64,000 nt of DNA from Phycisphaerae bacterium. GTDB taxonomy: Bacteria > Planctomycetota > Phycisphaerae > Phycisphaerales > SM1A02. The notes under the pieces were generated by a model. That model was not told where the DNA came from. It saw only the letters and a list, made by a program, of their open reading frames with translations, and did not search any database. The stretch is taken from positions 1-64,000 of the forward strand of contig JAEUIU010000085.1 in the NCBI GenBank assembly GCA_016795065.1. Direction: 5' to 3'. The translations under genes were made by a program, and so were the position numbers. This document shows positions 26,505 to 34,857 of the stretch, piece after piece. Positions within the stretch are counted from its first letter, which is position 1, and each line of letters starts with the position of its first letter.

Positions 26505-28087
26505 TGGGTAGCGCGAACGGCCATCATGGGCCGACGGCCCACATCGCAATCGACCTCGGGGCCGAGTCAGGCCGGGTGATCGTCGGCGAGATCCGATCCG
26601 ACGGCGGCGATCGGCGAGGAGTCCAACGGCTCACGATGCACGAGATGCATCGCTTCTTCCATGGTGACATCGCCGACGAAGCGGGCGGGCGTCACTGGGA
26701 TGTCGAGGAGATCTGGCTCGGCATCCGCGAGGGACTTCGTTCTGCCGCACGATGGAGTGCGTCCAGCGACGTCGCGATTCGTTCGGTTGGCGTCGACACA
26801 TGGGGCGTCGACTTCGCCCTCTTGGACGCCCAGGAGCAACTCCTTGCCCCGCCCCGCTGCTATCGCGACCCGCGGCATTTTGTCGCGATGGATGCGATGC
26901 TTGGCGAGTTGGCGAACCTCGGCGGCGCCTTTCGGCTCTTTCGGGTGTCGGGCACGGCCCCGATGTTCTTCAACACGATCTTCCAGCTCGTTGCGATGCA
27001 GCGGGCCGAACCGGCGTTGTTGGCCAGGGCTCGGGCGCTTCTCTTCATGCCCGACTTCCTGCATTGGAAGCTCTCCGGGTCGATGACCTGCGAAGAGACG
27101 ATCGCCTCGACGAGCGGACTGGTTGACGCCACGACGGGAGACTGGTCGGACGACCTCCTTAGCGCCGTCGGCATTCCGACGCACATGCTTCGTCCGATCC
27201 GGCCCTGCGGTCAGGCAATCGGTCGCATTCGACCTGACCTCGCCCGCGAGTTGGGGCTTTCCGAGTCGATCGAAGTCGTGGCTCCCGCCGGTCACGACAC
27301 CGCAAGCGCCGTCGCTGCGGTGCCGGCGGAGGCGTCAAGCCGTTGGGCCTATCTCTCGAGCGGCACCTGGTCCCTGATCGGTCTTGAGTTGCCGGGGCCG
27401 ATCCTGAGCGAACGGGCCTGCTCGGCCCGGCTGACCAACGAGCGAGGTCCGAACGGAACGATGCGGCTACTTCGCAACATCGTCGGCCTGTGGATGGTGC
27501 AGGAGTACCGGCGAGAACGGATGCGTCGAGGCCAGGACGAGAGCTACCAGGAGCTCACCCAGCTTGCGGCCGACTCCCAGCCGATGCGCTCGCTCGTCAA
27601 TGCCACCCACGAGAGCTTCCACGCCCCCGGGGACATGAGCCCACGGATTGCCGCCCTGGCGTCGCGCACCGGCGAGCCTGTTCCGGTCGGCCCCGGACCG
27701 ATTGTTCGCTGCTGCCTCGAGAGCCTCGCCCTCGAATACGACCGGACCCTGCGCGAGATCGAAGGGATCGCCGGCCGCTCGATCGATGTCCTGCACGTCG
27801 TCGGTGGTGGCTCGCTGAACGACCTTCTCAACCAGTTCACGGCCGATGCGACGGGCTGCACGGTCATTGCCGGGCCGGCCGAGGCAACCGCCGCTGGCAA
27901 CATCCTGGTACAGGCGGCGGGCGTCGGTGCGATCGCCGCGGACGCCGTGCGGCGCATCGCCCGCGACTCGTTCGAGCTTCACCGCTTCGTCCCGCAACCG
28001 GCGGAGGCGGAGCGCTGGACGAAGGCACGCGAGCGGTATGCTCGCCTTCGCGAGATCTCCCTTCGCGCCGATCGACAGCCATCATGA
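26504..28087 (+). CDS. rhaB: L-rhamnulokinase
   Basis: FGGY-family sugar kinase that phosphorylates L-rhamnulose at O-1. Seen: AIDLGAESGRVIVGEI (phosphate-binding loop 1 in the RhaB style), VGVDTWGVDFALLD, PPRCYRDPRH, TSGLVDATTGDWSDDLL, PAGHDTASAV, the ATP-site motif YLSSGTWSLIGLE, and VVGGGSLNDLLNQFTAD near the end. The catalytic Asp is in GVDTWGVDF. At 527 residues it is slightly longer than E. coli RhaB, with a short acidic/Gly-rich N-terminus. ATG 26504 overlaps the preceding stop (TGATG), and its own stop overlaps the aldolase start by 4 bases. Assignment to rhamnulose rather than fuculose rests on the RhaB-type motifs and the isomerase nearby. Confidence 0.9.
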   Translation: MGSANGHHGPTAHIAIDLGAESGRVIVGEIRSDGGDRRGVQRLTMHEMHRFFHGDIADEAGGRHWDVEEIWLGIREGLRSAARWSASSDVAIRSVGVDTWGVDFALLDAQEQLLAPPRCYRDPRHFVAMDAMLGELANLGGAFRLFRVSGTAPMFFNTIFQLVAMQRAEPALLARARALLFMPDFLHWKLSGSMTCEETIASTSGLVDATTGDWSDDLLSAVGIPTHMLRPIRPCGQAIGRIRPDLARELGLSESIEVVAPAGHDTASAVAAVPAEASSRWAYLSSGTWSLIGLELPGPILSERACSARLTNERGPNGTMRLLRNIVGLWMVQEYRRERMRRGQDESYQELTQLAADSQPMRSLVNATHESFHAPGDMSPRIAALASRTGEPVPVGPGPIVRCCLESLALEYDRTLREIEGIAGRSIDVLHVVGGGSLNDLLNQFTADATGCTVIAGPAEATAAGNILVQAAGVGAIAADAVRRIARDSFELHRFVPQPAEAERWTKARERYARLREISLRADRQPS

Positions 28088-28866
28088 GTACCGCCGCCCT
28101 GACATCGCTTGTCGAACTCCTCGCCCTGACTCGCCATCTGGGCGAACCGCACCGCGACTATGTGATTCTCGGCGAGGGCAACACATCAGCTCGCATTGAC
28201 GACACCGCATTCTGGGTGACGACAAGCGGACGGGCTCTTGATGCAATCAGCGACGACGGCTTCGTCCAGGTGCGCATGGAAGCCGCTCAAACGATGCTGC
28301 GAGGTGGCGACCTCAGCGAGGATGCGGTTCGGGCCGCCCTCATAGCCGCGAAGGTCGACGGCACTCCCGAGCCGCGGCCCTCGGTGGAAACGGTCGTCCA
28401 TGCGGTCTGTCTTGCACAGCCCGGCGTCCGCTTCGTCGGCCACACCCATCCGACCGCGGTGAACGCCATCACCTGCTCGCCCGACTACGAGCGCCTGCTC
28501 TCCGGCCGACTCTTCCCAGATGAAGTCGTCCTCTGCGGCCCGCGCCCCCTGCTTGTCCCGTACGTCGACCCGGGCCTTCCGCTCGCCCGAGAGATTCATC
28601 GTCGCCTCGAGACATTTCACGCTACCCACGGCACGACCCCAAAGGTCATCTATCTCCAGAACCATGGCGTCATCGCCTTGGGCGCCTCGGCTCATGAAGT
28701 CCGTTCGATCACCGCCATGGTCGTGAAGGTCGCCCGCATCCTGATCGCCGCCGCAAGCACCAACCCCCGCGGCGAAGTGCGGTTCATGCCGGACGCCGAA
28801 GTCACCCGTATCCACCACCGCGCCGACGAACATTACCGCCAACGCGTGCTGGGTGTTCGGGCGTAG
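28084..28866 (+). CDS. Class II aldolase/adducin-family aldolase
   Basis: A 260-residue class II (zinc) aldolase of the RhaD/FucA/AraD group, which would split a deoxyketose 1-phosphate into DHAP and L-lactaldehyde. Seen: ILGEGNTSARI at the N-terminus, the phosphate-binding TSGRALD, the zinc-ligand pair in FVGHTHPTAVNA, and the third His in YLQNHGVIALG. It overlaps rhaB by 4 bases (ATGA) and is the last gene of the operon. A second aldolase domain of different subtype is fused to a dehydrogenase in the convergent gene at 29081, so this one may serve another substrate such as L-fuculose or L-ribulose phosphate. The frame is open far upstream, but that part is only a second frame of rhaB. Confidence 0.85.
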   Translation: MSTAALTSLVELLALTRHLGEPHRDYVILGEGNTSARIDDTAFWVTTSGRALDAISDDGFVQVRMEAAQTMLRGGDLSEDAVRAALIAAKVDGTPEPRPSVETVVHAVCLAQPGVRFVGHTHPTAVNAITCSPDYERLLSGRLFPDEVVLCGPRPLLVPYVDPGLPLAREIHRRLETFHATHGTTPKVIYLQNHGVIALGASAHEVRSITAMVVKVARILIAAASTNPRGEVRFMPDAEVTRIHHRADEHYRQRVLGVRA

Positions 28867-28874
28867 GGCGAGGG

Positions 28875-29070
28875 TTCACCGCAGAGGCGCGGAGGTCGCG
28901 GAGGCCAGTCGAGAGGTGATGATGAGAGGGTGCAGGTCCGGCAGGTTTCGCGATCTCAATCTTCCCAAGTCACTCTTACTCAACTCGAAGTCACTGCCCG
29001 CTCCTGTGCACGTAACCACATTCGTTCCCCTCTGCGTCAGCCTCCGCGTCCTCCGCACCTCTGCGGTGAA
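28875..29070. repeat. 196-bp element with 31-bp imperfect terminal inverted repeats
   Basis: The ends are inverted copies: TTCACCGCAGAGGCGCGGAG at the left and its complement at the right, with about 29 of 31 bases paired. It fills nearly the whole gap between two convergent aldolase genes. Related ends occur at 63014 and 63353. Elements starting 'TTCACCGCAGAG' are scattered between genes in many bacteria. It may work as a bidirectional terminator or be a non-autonomous mobile element. Confidence 0.65.
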
Positions 29071-29080
29071 CTACCCCCCC

Positions 29081-31270
29081 CTACCGCACGAAAGCGTCCG
29101 CGAGGCCGCCGTCGACATGGAGAACTTGGCCGGTGGTGCGCGAGCTTTCGGGGCCCGCGAGGAAGCGGATTGCCGCGGCCTGGTCCGCCGGTGAGATCAC
29201 CGTCTTGAGCAGCGTGCGGTCGGCGTAGAAGCGGCCGAGCCGGTTGACCAGTTCCGCGTCACTCATCGATTCCTCGAAGGGGATCGCGTACTTGCGCAAG
29301 CTCGCAATGACCCGGGCTCGCGGGAACATCGAACTGCCCTCGATCACCGTCGCGGGCGCCACCGCGTTGACGCGAACGTGCGGCGCGAAGGTGACGGCAA
29401 GCGATCGGACGGCGTGATTCGCCGCGGCCTTCGAGGCGTCGTAGGCCGTGGATCCCTTCTTGGCGACCACCGCGTTCACGCTGGTCGTGATGACTGCCGA
29501 TGCGGGCAAGCCCTGGGCGGTCATCGCCGCGGCGGCTTCCTCGACCAGGATCGTCGGGGCGATGACATTCACTTGCATCGCCTTGAGGGCGTCAGCGTCG
29601 CTGGTGCGACCATCCGCACCTGGCGTCGGGAAGAGGCCCGCAGTAACGACGAGTTCGTCGATGCCACCGAAGGCGAGGATCACCTCATCGAAGGTTCGGC
29701 GTACCGACGCTCGGTCGGTCGCATCGCAGCCGAGGCCGATCGCCGGACCGCAGGCCGAGATGTCCGAACCGGCGACGCCGATTCCCTTGCCGACCGTGCG
29801 CTCAAGGTCCTTCGCGGCGCTCTCCGCGGCCTTGGCGTCAAGATCCACGCAGGCGACGCAAGCGTCGTCCTCGGTGAATCGCGTCAGCGTCGCCCGACCG
29901 ATGCCGGAACCCGCTCCGACGACCACCGTGACGTGACCGGCCAGTGGCTTGGGCTTCGGCATGCGCTGGAGCTTCGCCTCTTCCAACCGCCAGTATTCGA
30001 TATCGAACGCCTCCTGCCGCGGCAAGGCCTGATATCCCCCGATTGATTCGGCGCCTCGCATGACTTCGATCGCGCACCGGTAGAACTCGGCGGTGGTGCG
30101 GCTTTCCGACTTGCTCGAGCCCCATGCAATCATGCCGACGCCGGGAATCAGGATCACCGTCGGCTCGGGGGCCCGCATCGCCGGGCTGTCGGGATGACGG
30201 CACGCGTCGTAGTACGCGGAATAGTCGCGGACGTACTGGGCCAGTCCGGCCTCGGCCCGTTCCCAGAGCGTCGCGAAGCTGTCGCGGTTCGGATCGATGT
30301 CGAGGAAGAGCGGCCGGATCTTCGTTCGCAGGAAGTGGTCGGGGCAGCTCGTGCCGAGGTCGGCAAGGCGGGCTGCGTCGACGCTTGAGACAAACCCGAG
30401 CGTCGCGTCGTCGTAATGCACCGTAGCGATCATGCGCCGCCGCGAGGAGACCCTGCCGCGCAGGAACGGGAGGAAGCGAACGAGAAGATCGCGACGCGCC
30501 TCGTCCAAAAGATGGCTCACGCGCTGGCCACCGAAACTCTTCGTTCCGCGATCGTGGTCGGCGAGGTACTCCGCGGCGCGGGAGATGAGCGAGAGCGAGA
30601 GGTCGTAGCAGGCCCGCGGATCATCGGACCAGTTGATGAGGCCGTGTTGCCCAAGGATCGCCCCGTCGGCGTCGGGATGCTCGCGGCAGAGGCGCTCAAG
30701 AGCGAGGCCGAGTTCGAAGCCCGGGCGCATCCACGGCAGCCAACGGATGGAGGTGCCGTAAACCTCGCGCATGACCTCCTCGCCACGCGTGCAGGCGGCG
30801 ATGGCGATGACGGCATTGGGATGTGTGTGGTCAACGTGGGCGCGAGGCACGAACGCGTGCAGCGGTGTGTCGATCGAGGTGGCCCGCGGATTGAGATTCC
30901 ACGTGCAATGCCGGTAGAGATCAACCATGTCGTCTTCGGCCTGCGTCTTGATGCCGCGCGGCGTGCGGGACGCATACACGGCCTTGAGCGACTCGAGCTT
31001 CTCAAGCGAGAGCGACGAGAAGAACTCGCGCCCTGCTGTCCGAAGGTCGCCGCCAGAACCCTTCACCCACAGTACGCGCTCGGCCTTGCCGGTGAGAGGA
31101 TCGCGTTCGTCGATCTTGCTGGACGTGTTGCCGCCGCCGGTATTCGTAACGCGCTGGTCGTCGCCCAATCGATTCGATCGATAGACGAGCAAGCCGACCG
31201 AATCGAGCTTCGCGGCTTCGCTCTCGTTCCATGTGCGACAGACAAACGACGGTGACGCTGCGGTGGGCAT
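29081..31270 (-). CDS. rhaEW: Bifunctional rhamnulose-1-phosphate aldolase/lactaldehyde dehydrogenase
   Basis: Fusion of a class II aldolase (about 1-420) and a short-chain dehydrogenase (about 450-725), the Bacillus RhaEW/YuxG type. The aldolase half has TNTGGGNTSSKI, VDHTHPNAVIA and LGQHGLINWS, which supply the phosphate loop and zinc ligands. The dehydrogenase half has VVVGAGSGIGRATL (NAD loop), DELVVTAGLF, TTSVNAVV, the catalytic YDASKAA and VDGGLADA at the C-terminus. The product cleaves rhamnulose-1-phosphate to DHAP and L-lactaldehyde and oxidises the latter to L-lactate. The ATG at 31270 is preferred over an upstream TTG at 31285. The rhamnose isomerase gene lies upstream, so the two form one operon convergent to rhaB. 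Confidence 0.92.
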   Translation of the reverse strand: MPTAASPSFVCRTWNESEAAKLDSVGLLVYRSNRLGDDQRVTNTGGGNTSSKIDERDPLTGKAERVLWVKGSGGDLRTAGREFFSSLSLEKLESLKAVYASRTPRGIKTQAEDDMVDLYRHCTWNLNPRATSIDTPLHAFVPRAHVDHTHPNAVIAIAACTRGEEVMREVYGTSIRWLPWMRPGFELGLALERLCREHPDADGAILGQHGLINWSDDPRACYDLSLSLISRAAEYLADHDRGTKSFGGQRVSHLLDEARRDLLVRFLPFLRGRVSSRRRMIATVHYDDATLGFVSSVDAARLADLGTSCPDHFLRTKIRPLFLDIDPNRDSFATLWERAEAGLAQYVRDYSAYYDACRHPDSPAMRAPEPTVILIPGVGMIAWGSSKSESRTTAEFYRCAIEVMRGAESIGGYQALPRQEAFDIEYWRLEEAKLQRMPKPKPLAGHVTVVVGAGSGIGRATLTRFTEDDACVACVDLDAKAAESAAKDLERTVGKGIGVAGSDISACGPAIGLGCDATDRASVRRTFDEVILAFGGIDELVVTAGLFPTPGADGRTSDADALKAMQVNVIAPTILVEEAAAAMTAQGLPASAVITTSVNAVVAKKGSTAYDASKAAANHAVRSLAVTFAPHVRVNAVAPATVIEGSSMFPRARVIASLRKYAIPFEESMSDAELVNRLGRFYADRTLLKTVISPADQAAAIRFLAGPESSRTTGQVLHVDGGLADAFVR

Positions 31271-31307
31271 GGGAGTGGTCGTCAAGGTATCTGGTTTTCA
31301 GGCAAAC

Positions 31308-32510
31308 TCAGGCGTAACTCGCCGACGAGGCGGCCTTGCGCCGAACGCGGTCGACCGCGACGCGGGCCTCGTACCCGCCCAGTCGATGCGCCTCGAGCGG
31401 GCTTTCGGGCAGGCCGCGGCTGCGGCGCCATCCGGCAAGTTCCCCGCGAACATCGGTGGCGAACGCGGACTTGAGGCACTCTTCGGCGCCCACGACGTCG
31501 TTCATCAGCCGTCGGTCATCGAGCACCTCCTGATCGACCAGCAGCGCCTTCGCGAAGAGCTCCTGAATCGTCATTACCGTCTGGAGCATGGCTTCGATCT
31601 TCGGCTTGATGTTGTGCGACTGGTCGATCATGTACTCGATCGGCAAGTCGCTGCCGGCGTCGCGTTCGGCAGAGAGGATCTCGACGAAGATGCGGAAGAT
31701 CCTGGCGGGGTCGATCGAACCAGTTGTTAGGTCGTCATCGGCGTAGTGGCGATCATTGAAATGAAAGCCGCCGAGCATCGACTCGTCGGCGAGGAACGCA
31801 ACGATCTGTTCGATGTTCTGGCCGGGGTAATGATGCCCGGTGTCGACCAGGACCTTCGCCCGCGGTCCGGCCTTGCGAGCGTGCACGTATGCCATGCCCC
31901 AGTCGGCGATATCGGTGAAGTAGAACGCCGGCTCGAACGGCTTGTACTCGACGAGCATGGTCATCGACGGAGGCATCGCCTCGTGCACCTCGCGGAGCGC
32001 CGCCTCAAACGCCCGCTTCCGTCGTCGGACGTTCCCCTGGCCCGGGTAATTGGTACCGTCGGCGAACCAGAGCGCCAGCGTGTTGGAGCCGAGTTCGGAA
32101 GCAAGTCGAACGGACTCGAGCAGATGATTGACTGCTCGGGCCCGAATCGCGGGCGACGCGTTCGCCACCGAGCCGAATCGATAGCGCTGATCCTGGAAGA
32201 CATTTGGATTCACGGAACCGATACGAAGCCCGCGCTTCGTCGCCTCGCTTCGAACGGCCGCGGCCTCGCCGTCGGGTACATCCCAGAGGACGTGCAACGC
32301 CACCGACGGGCAAGCGCCGGTGAGTCGATGGACTTCGGCGGCGTCATCCAGCTTGTCCTCCAGCGTGACAGCCGCCGCGTCCTGAAGGAACTTGCCGAAT
32401 CGCGTGCCCGTGTCGGCAAAGCCCCAAGTCGGCAGTTCGATCTGCAATCGAGAAAGGCGTGCGAGATCCTCGTCGGTGAGCGACGGCTTCGGCATCCCCT
32501 CATCGTACAT
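31308..32510 (-). CDS. rhaI: L-rhamnose isomerase, Pseudomonas stutzeri type
   Basis: TIM-barrel sugar isomerase converting L-rhamnose to L-rhamnulose. Seen: FADTGTRFGKFLQ, GSVNPNVFQDQRYRFGS, FADGTNYPGQGNVRRRK, metal-site residues in VEYKPFEP and VDTGHHYPGQNIEQI, and GGFHFNDRHYADDDLTTG, matching the RhaI group of rhizobia and pseudomonads rather than E. coli RhaA. At about 400 residues the length is normal. It may start at ATG 32510 or ATG 32495; the second has GAGG too close to be decisive. The stop lies 37 bases before the aldolase/dehydrogenase gene. The glycosyltransferase gene upstream ends 17 bases away. Confidence 0.9.
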   Translation of the reverse strand: MYDEGMPKPSLTDEDLARLSRLQIELPTWGFADTGTRFGKFLQDAAAVTLEDKLDDAAEVHRLTGACPSVALHVLWDVPDGEAAAVRSEATKRGLRIGSVNPNVFQDQRYRFGSVANASPAIRARAVNHLLESVRLASELGSNTLALWFADGTNYPGQGNVRRRKRAFEAALREVHEAMPPSMTMLVEYKPFEPAFYFTDIADWGMAYVHARKAGPRAKVLVDTGHHYPGQNIEQIVAFLADESMLGGFHFNDRHYADDDLTTGSIDPARIFRIFVEILSAERDAGSDLPIEYMIDQSHNIKPKIEAMLQTVMTIQELFAKALLVDQEVLDDRRLMNDVVGAEECLKSAFATDVRGELAGWRRSRGLPESPLEAHRLGGYEARVAVDRVRRKAASSASYA

Positions 32511-32527
32511 GCGCAGAGCGCGAAGTC

Positions 32528-33664
32528 TCAGCCGCGAATGGCGGCGAGAAACCCCCGCACCATCGAATCGAGGTTCCACGCGTTTGGGCCTGTCACGGTC
32601 GCAAGTGCCGCCGCACCCAATCGGATTTGGAGCGACTCATCGCCGACGACGCGACCGATCGCCTCGGCAAACGCGTTGATGTCGCCGTCACGATAGAGGT
32701 AACCATTCTCGCCGTGCCGAAGGGCCTCGATCTCGGGACCGTGCGGCAATCGGTCATCGCTGGTGATGACCGGCAACCCGTAGTTCAGGGCGTGCAACAT
32801 GCTCAGGCCGATGGCAGCGGGAAACGCGAGGCACGAAGAGCCGAGCATCCACGGGGCAATGTCCATCTCGTCATAGAGCGCACCGACAAAGAGGACGCGA
32901 TCGGCCACACCGAGTTCGCGGGCGAGGGCCTCGAGACGCGATCGATCCTCGCCGTCGCCGATGATCGCGGCCTTCATGCGAGGTTCATTGGGGGCGAGCA
33001 TCGCCACGGCACGCAGGAGCATGTCCACTCGCTTCCATCGCTCCAGCCGCGAAATGTAGAGGAGCGTCTTCCCGCGCGTGCAGCCGCGTTCGGCGAGAAA
33101 CACGTCGACCTTCTCACGCGGCCACGCTGACGTCGCATCGACAATCGGCTTCGGATCGACCGAGTTGGGAGCGACGAAGATCTTCGAAGGCGAGTGCCCT
33201 TCGGCAAGGAGTGAGTCGGCCTGCCCTTGCGAGTAGAGGATGCACGCGTCGCTGAGGCCGATGAGCGCGTTGCGGAAGCGGCGTCGCAGCCAGCTTTCGC
33301 GCTTGCCGAGTCCATGACCAAAGAGAATCGTGCGCACGCCGTTGAGCCGCCCGCGAAGGAGCGCGGGAATCAGCTGCACGTACCGCGAATTCCACGGCAT
33401 GATGACGACATCCGCCGGCCGAGCCACGGCGGAAAGCTCGCCCGGCTGCCAGATGAACGGCCCGATCTCGCGATAGGGCTTGTGCACGCAGACGAAGTCC
33501 CGATGACTTGCGGCGCCCTTCAGGCTCCCCTGCCTCGGTTGCAGGTCCGCCCAGACTTCGAGCGTGATGCCCGGTGTGCCGGCGAGCGCGGCACAGAGCG
33601 CTTCGCGATACTTCGGCAGGAGCGGCTGGACGAATCGCACGAGGCGCGGCGACGAATCGCTCAT
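32528..33664 (-). CDS. GT4-family glycosyltransferase
   Basis: Two-domain GT-B glycosyltransferase, probably cytoplasmic at the inner membrane. Seen: RFVQPLLPKYREALC at the start (acceptor-binding domain), then LLYISRLERWKRVDMLLRA, AAIIGDGEDRSRLEALA and FVGALYDEMDIAPWM, the nucleotide-sugar-binding domain in family GT4. The usual E-x7-E segment at the donor site is partly changed (FPAAIGLSMLHALNYGLPVI, with Ser-Met-Leu in place of a Glu). The ATG at 33664 overlaps the upstream gene's stop by 4 bases. The final gene of a three-gene polysaccharide operon. Donor and acceptor not predictable. Confidence 0.85.
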   Translation of the reverse strand: MSDSSPRLVRFVQPLLPKYREALCAALAGTPGITLEVWADLQPRQGSLKGAASHRDFVCVHKPYREIGPFIWQPGELSAVARPADVVIMPWNSRYVQLIPALLRGRLNGVRTILFGHGLGKRESWLRRRFRNALIGLSDACILYSQGQADSLLAEGHSPSKIFVAPNSVDPKPIVDATSAWPREKVDVFLAERGCTRGKTLLYISRLERWKRVDMLLRAVAMLAPNEPRMKAAIIGDGEDRSRLEALARELGVADRVLFVGALYDEMDIAPWMLGSSCLAFPAAIGLSMLHALNYGLPVITSDDRLPHGPEIEALRHGENGYLYRDGDINAFAEAIGRVVGDESLQIRLGAAALATVTGPNAWNLDSMVRGFLAAIRG

Positions 33665-34857
33665 GATGCGGAGCCCCCACTCAGGAAGCCCGCTTCGGCA
33701 AGCGTCTGCCGGCCGATCGCGGTCCAGTCGAAACGTCGAGCGACACATTGCCGGGCCGCATCGCCGAGGATCTCCCGCCGCGCGGGATCGCGTTCGAGCT
33801 CGACCATGTTGGCTGCAAATTCCCGGGCCCCACCTCGGGCAAGAATCACACCCTCGCGCTCACCATCGACGGGCAGGAGGCATCGCTCACCGATGATGGC
33901 TGGCGTGCCGACCGCCATCGCCTCGAGCACCGCCATTCCGAAGCCTTCGTAGCGCGGGCGATGCACGGTGGCGATCGCGTCGCGCAGGGCGGTGAGCTTG
34001 GTGTGGTCGTACAGCGGCCCGGTGAAGTGGACATTTCCCGCGACATTCGAGGTCCGAGCGGCAGCCTGAAGCGACGCTTGTTCGCCCCAGTCCGGTCCGA
34101 TGATCACAAGATCCGCGACCGATCCCACCGAGCGAGCGACGAGGTAACTTTCGAGGAGGTCGTCCAGACCCTTCACGCGGTCCAATCGCCCGAGAAAGAC
34201 GAAGTAGGGGCGACCGGCAAGCGGAGCGAACGTGTTTCGGAAGAGGCCCGGCGTGGGTATCTGGAGGGCAGGAATGTCGAAGCCGTTCGGAACAATGGCC
34301 GCGACCTCACGCTTGGCGAGGGTGTTGACTTCGGCGCGTTCTTCCTCGTTCAGCACCAGAACGCGACGCGCCTCGCGAAGCATGCGCCGCCATCCGAGCG
34401 CGAGAGCCGCCCGCTTCTTCTTCGCTCCGAGCTTCAGCATCTCGGGGTGCATCGCCCCGTGCGAACTGACGAGATAGGGGACTCGCAGAACGCGAGCCGC
34501 TCGCGTCGAGGCGAGGGCGATTGGATTCCACACGCCGTGGGCGTGCAGCAGATCCGGCGAGTGACTGAGCGACTTTGCGACCTTGTGGAACTGACCGTAG
34601 AGCGCGGCGAAGAGCTTCGTTTTCGGGACGAGCTCGATCTTCACTCGATCGGCGTCACGGGTCGAACGGATGAGTTCGTCGGTGCCGCCCGGCGCGCAGC
34701 CGGTCTCCTCCGACACGATGGTGACATCGTGGCCGAGACGTGCCTGGGCGGCCGCCACCGAAATGGCCACCACTGGCGGACCTCCGCGGTCCGGATGGAG
34801 ACCTTCGATCGCGTGGACGATCCGAAGTCTGTTTCGAGCGTCGGAAGCCGGGCTCAC
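33661..34857 (-). CDS. GT4-family glycosyltransferase
   Basis: GT-B glycosyltransferase of about 398 residues. Seen: GGPPVVAISVAAAQARLGHDV (acceptor-side Gly loop, given here to 20 residues), LLHAHGVWNPIAL, SSHGAMHPEMLKLGAKKKR, the donor-domain YFVFLGRLDRVKGLDDLLE, VIIGPDWGEQASLQAAA, and PRYEGFGMAVLEAMAVGTP with both Glu residues of the E-x7-E motif. It starts with GTG, overlapping the dehydrogenase stop by 4 bases (GTGA), and its stop overlaps the next start. This marks tight coupling with the nucleotide-sugar dehydrogenase; the pair likely adds a uronic-acid-type or other sugar to a surface glycan. Confidence 0.88.
   Translation of the reverse strand: MSPASDARNRLRIVHAIEGLHPDRGGPPVVAISVAAAQARLGHDVTIVSEETGCAPGGTDELIRSTRDADRVKIELVPKTKLFAALYGQFHKVAKSLSHSPDLLHAHGVWNPIALASTRAARVLRVPYLVSSHGAMHPEMLKLGAKKKRAALALGWRRMLREARRVLVLNEEERAEVNTLAKREVAAIVPNGFDIPALQIPTPGLFRNTFAPLAGRPYFVFLGRLDRVKGLDDLLESYLVARSVGSVADLVIIGPDWGEQASLQAAARTSNVAGNVHFTGPLYDHTKLTALRDAIATVHRPRYEGFGMAVLEAMAVGTPAIIGERCLLPVDGEREGVILARGGAREFAANMVELERDPARREILGDAARQCVARRFDWTAIGRQTLAEAGFLSGGSAS

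Noticed and set aside
27490..28083. N-terminal extension of the class II aldolase frame
   Set aside because: It overlaps rhaB in another frame and has no aldolase homology; the ATGA overlap at 28084 gives the natural start.
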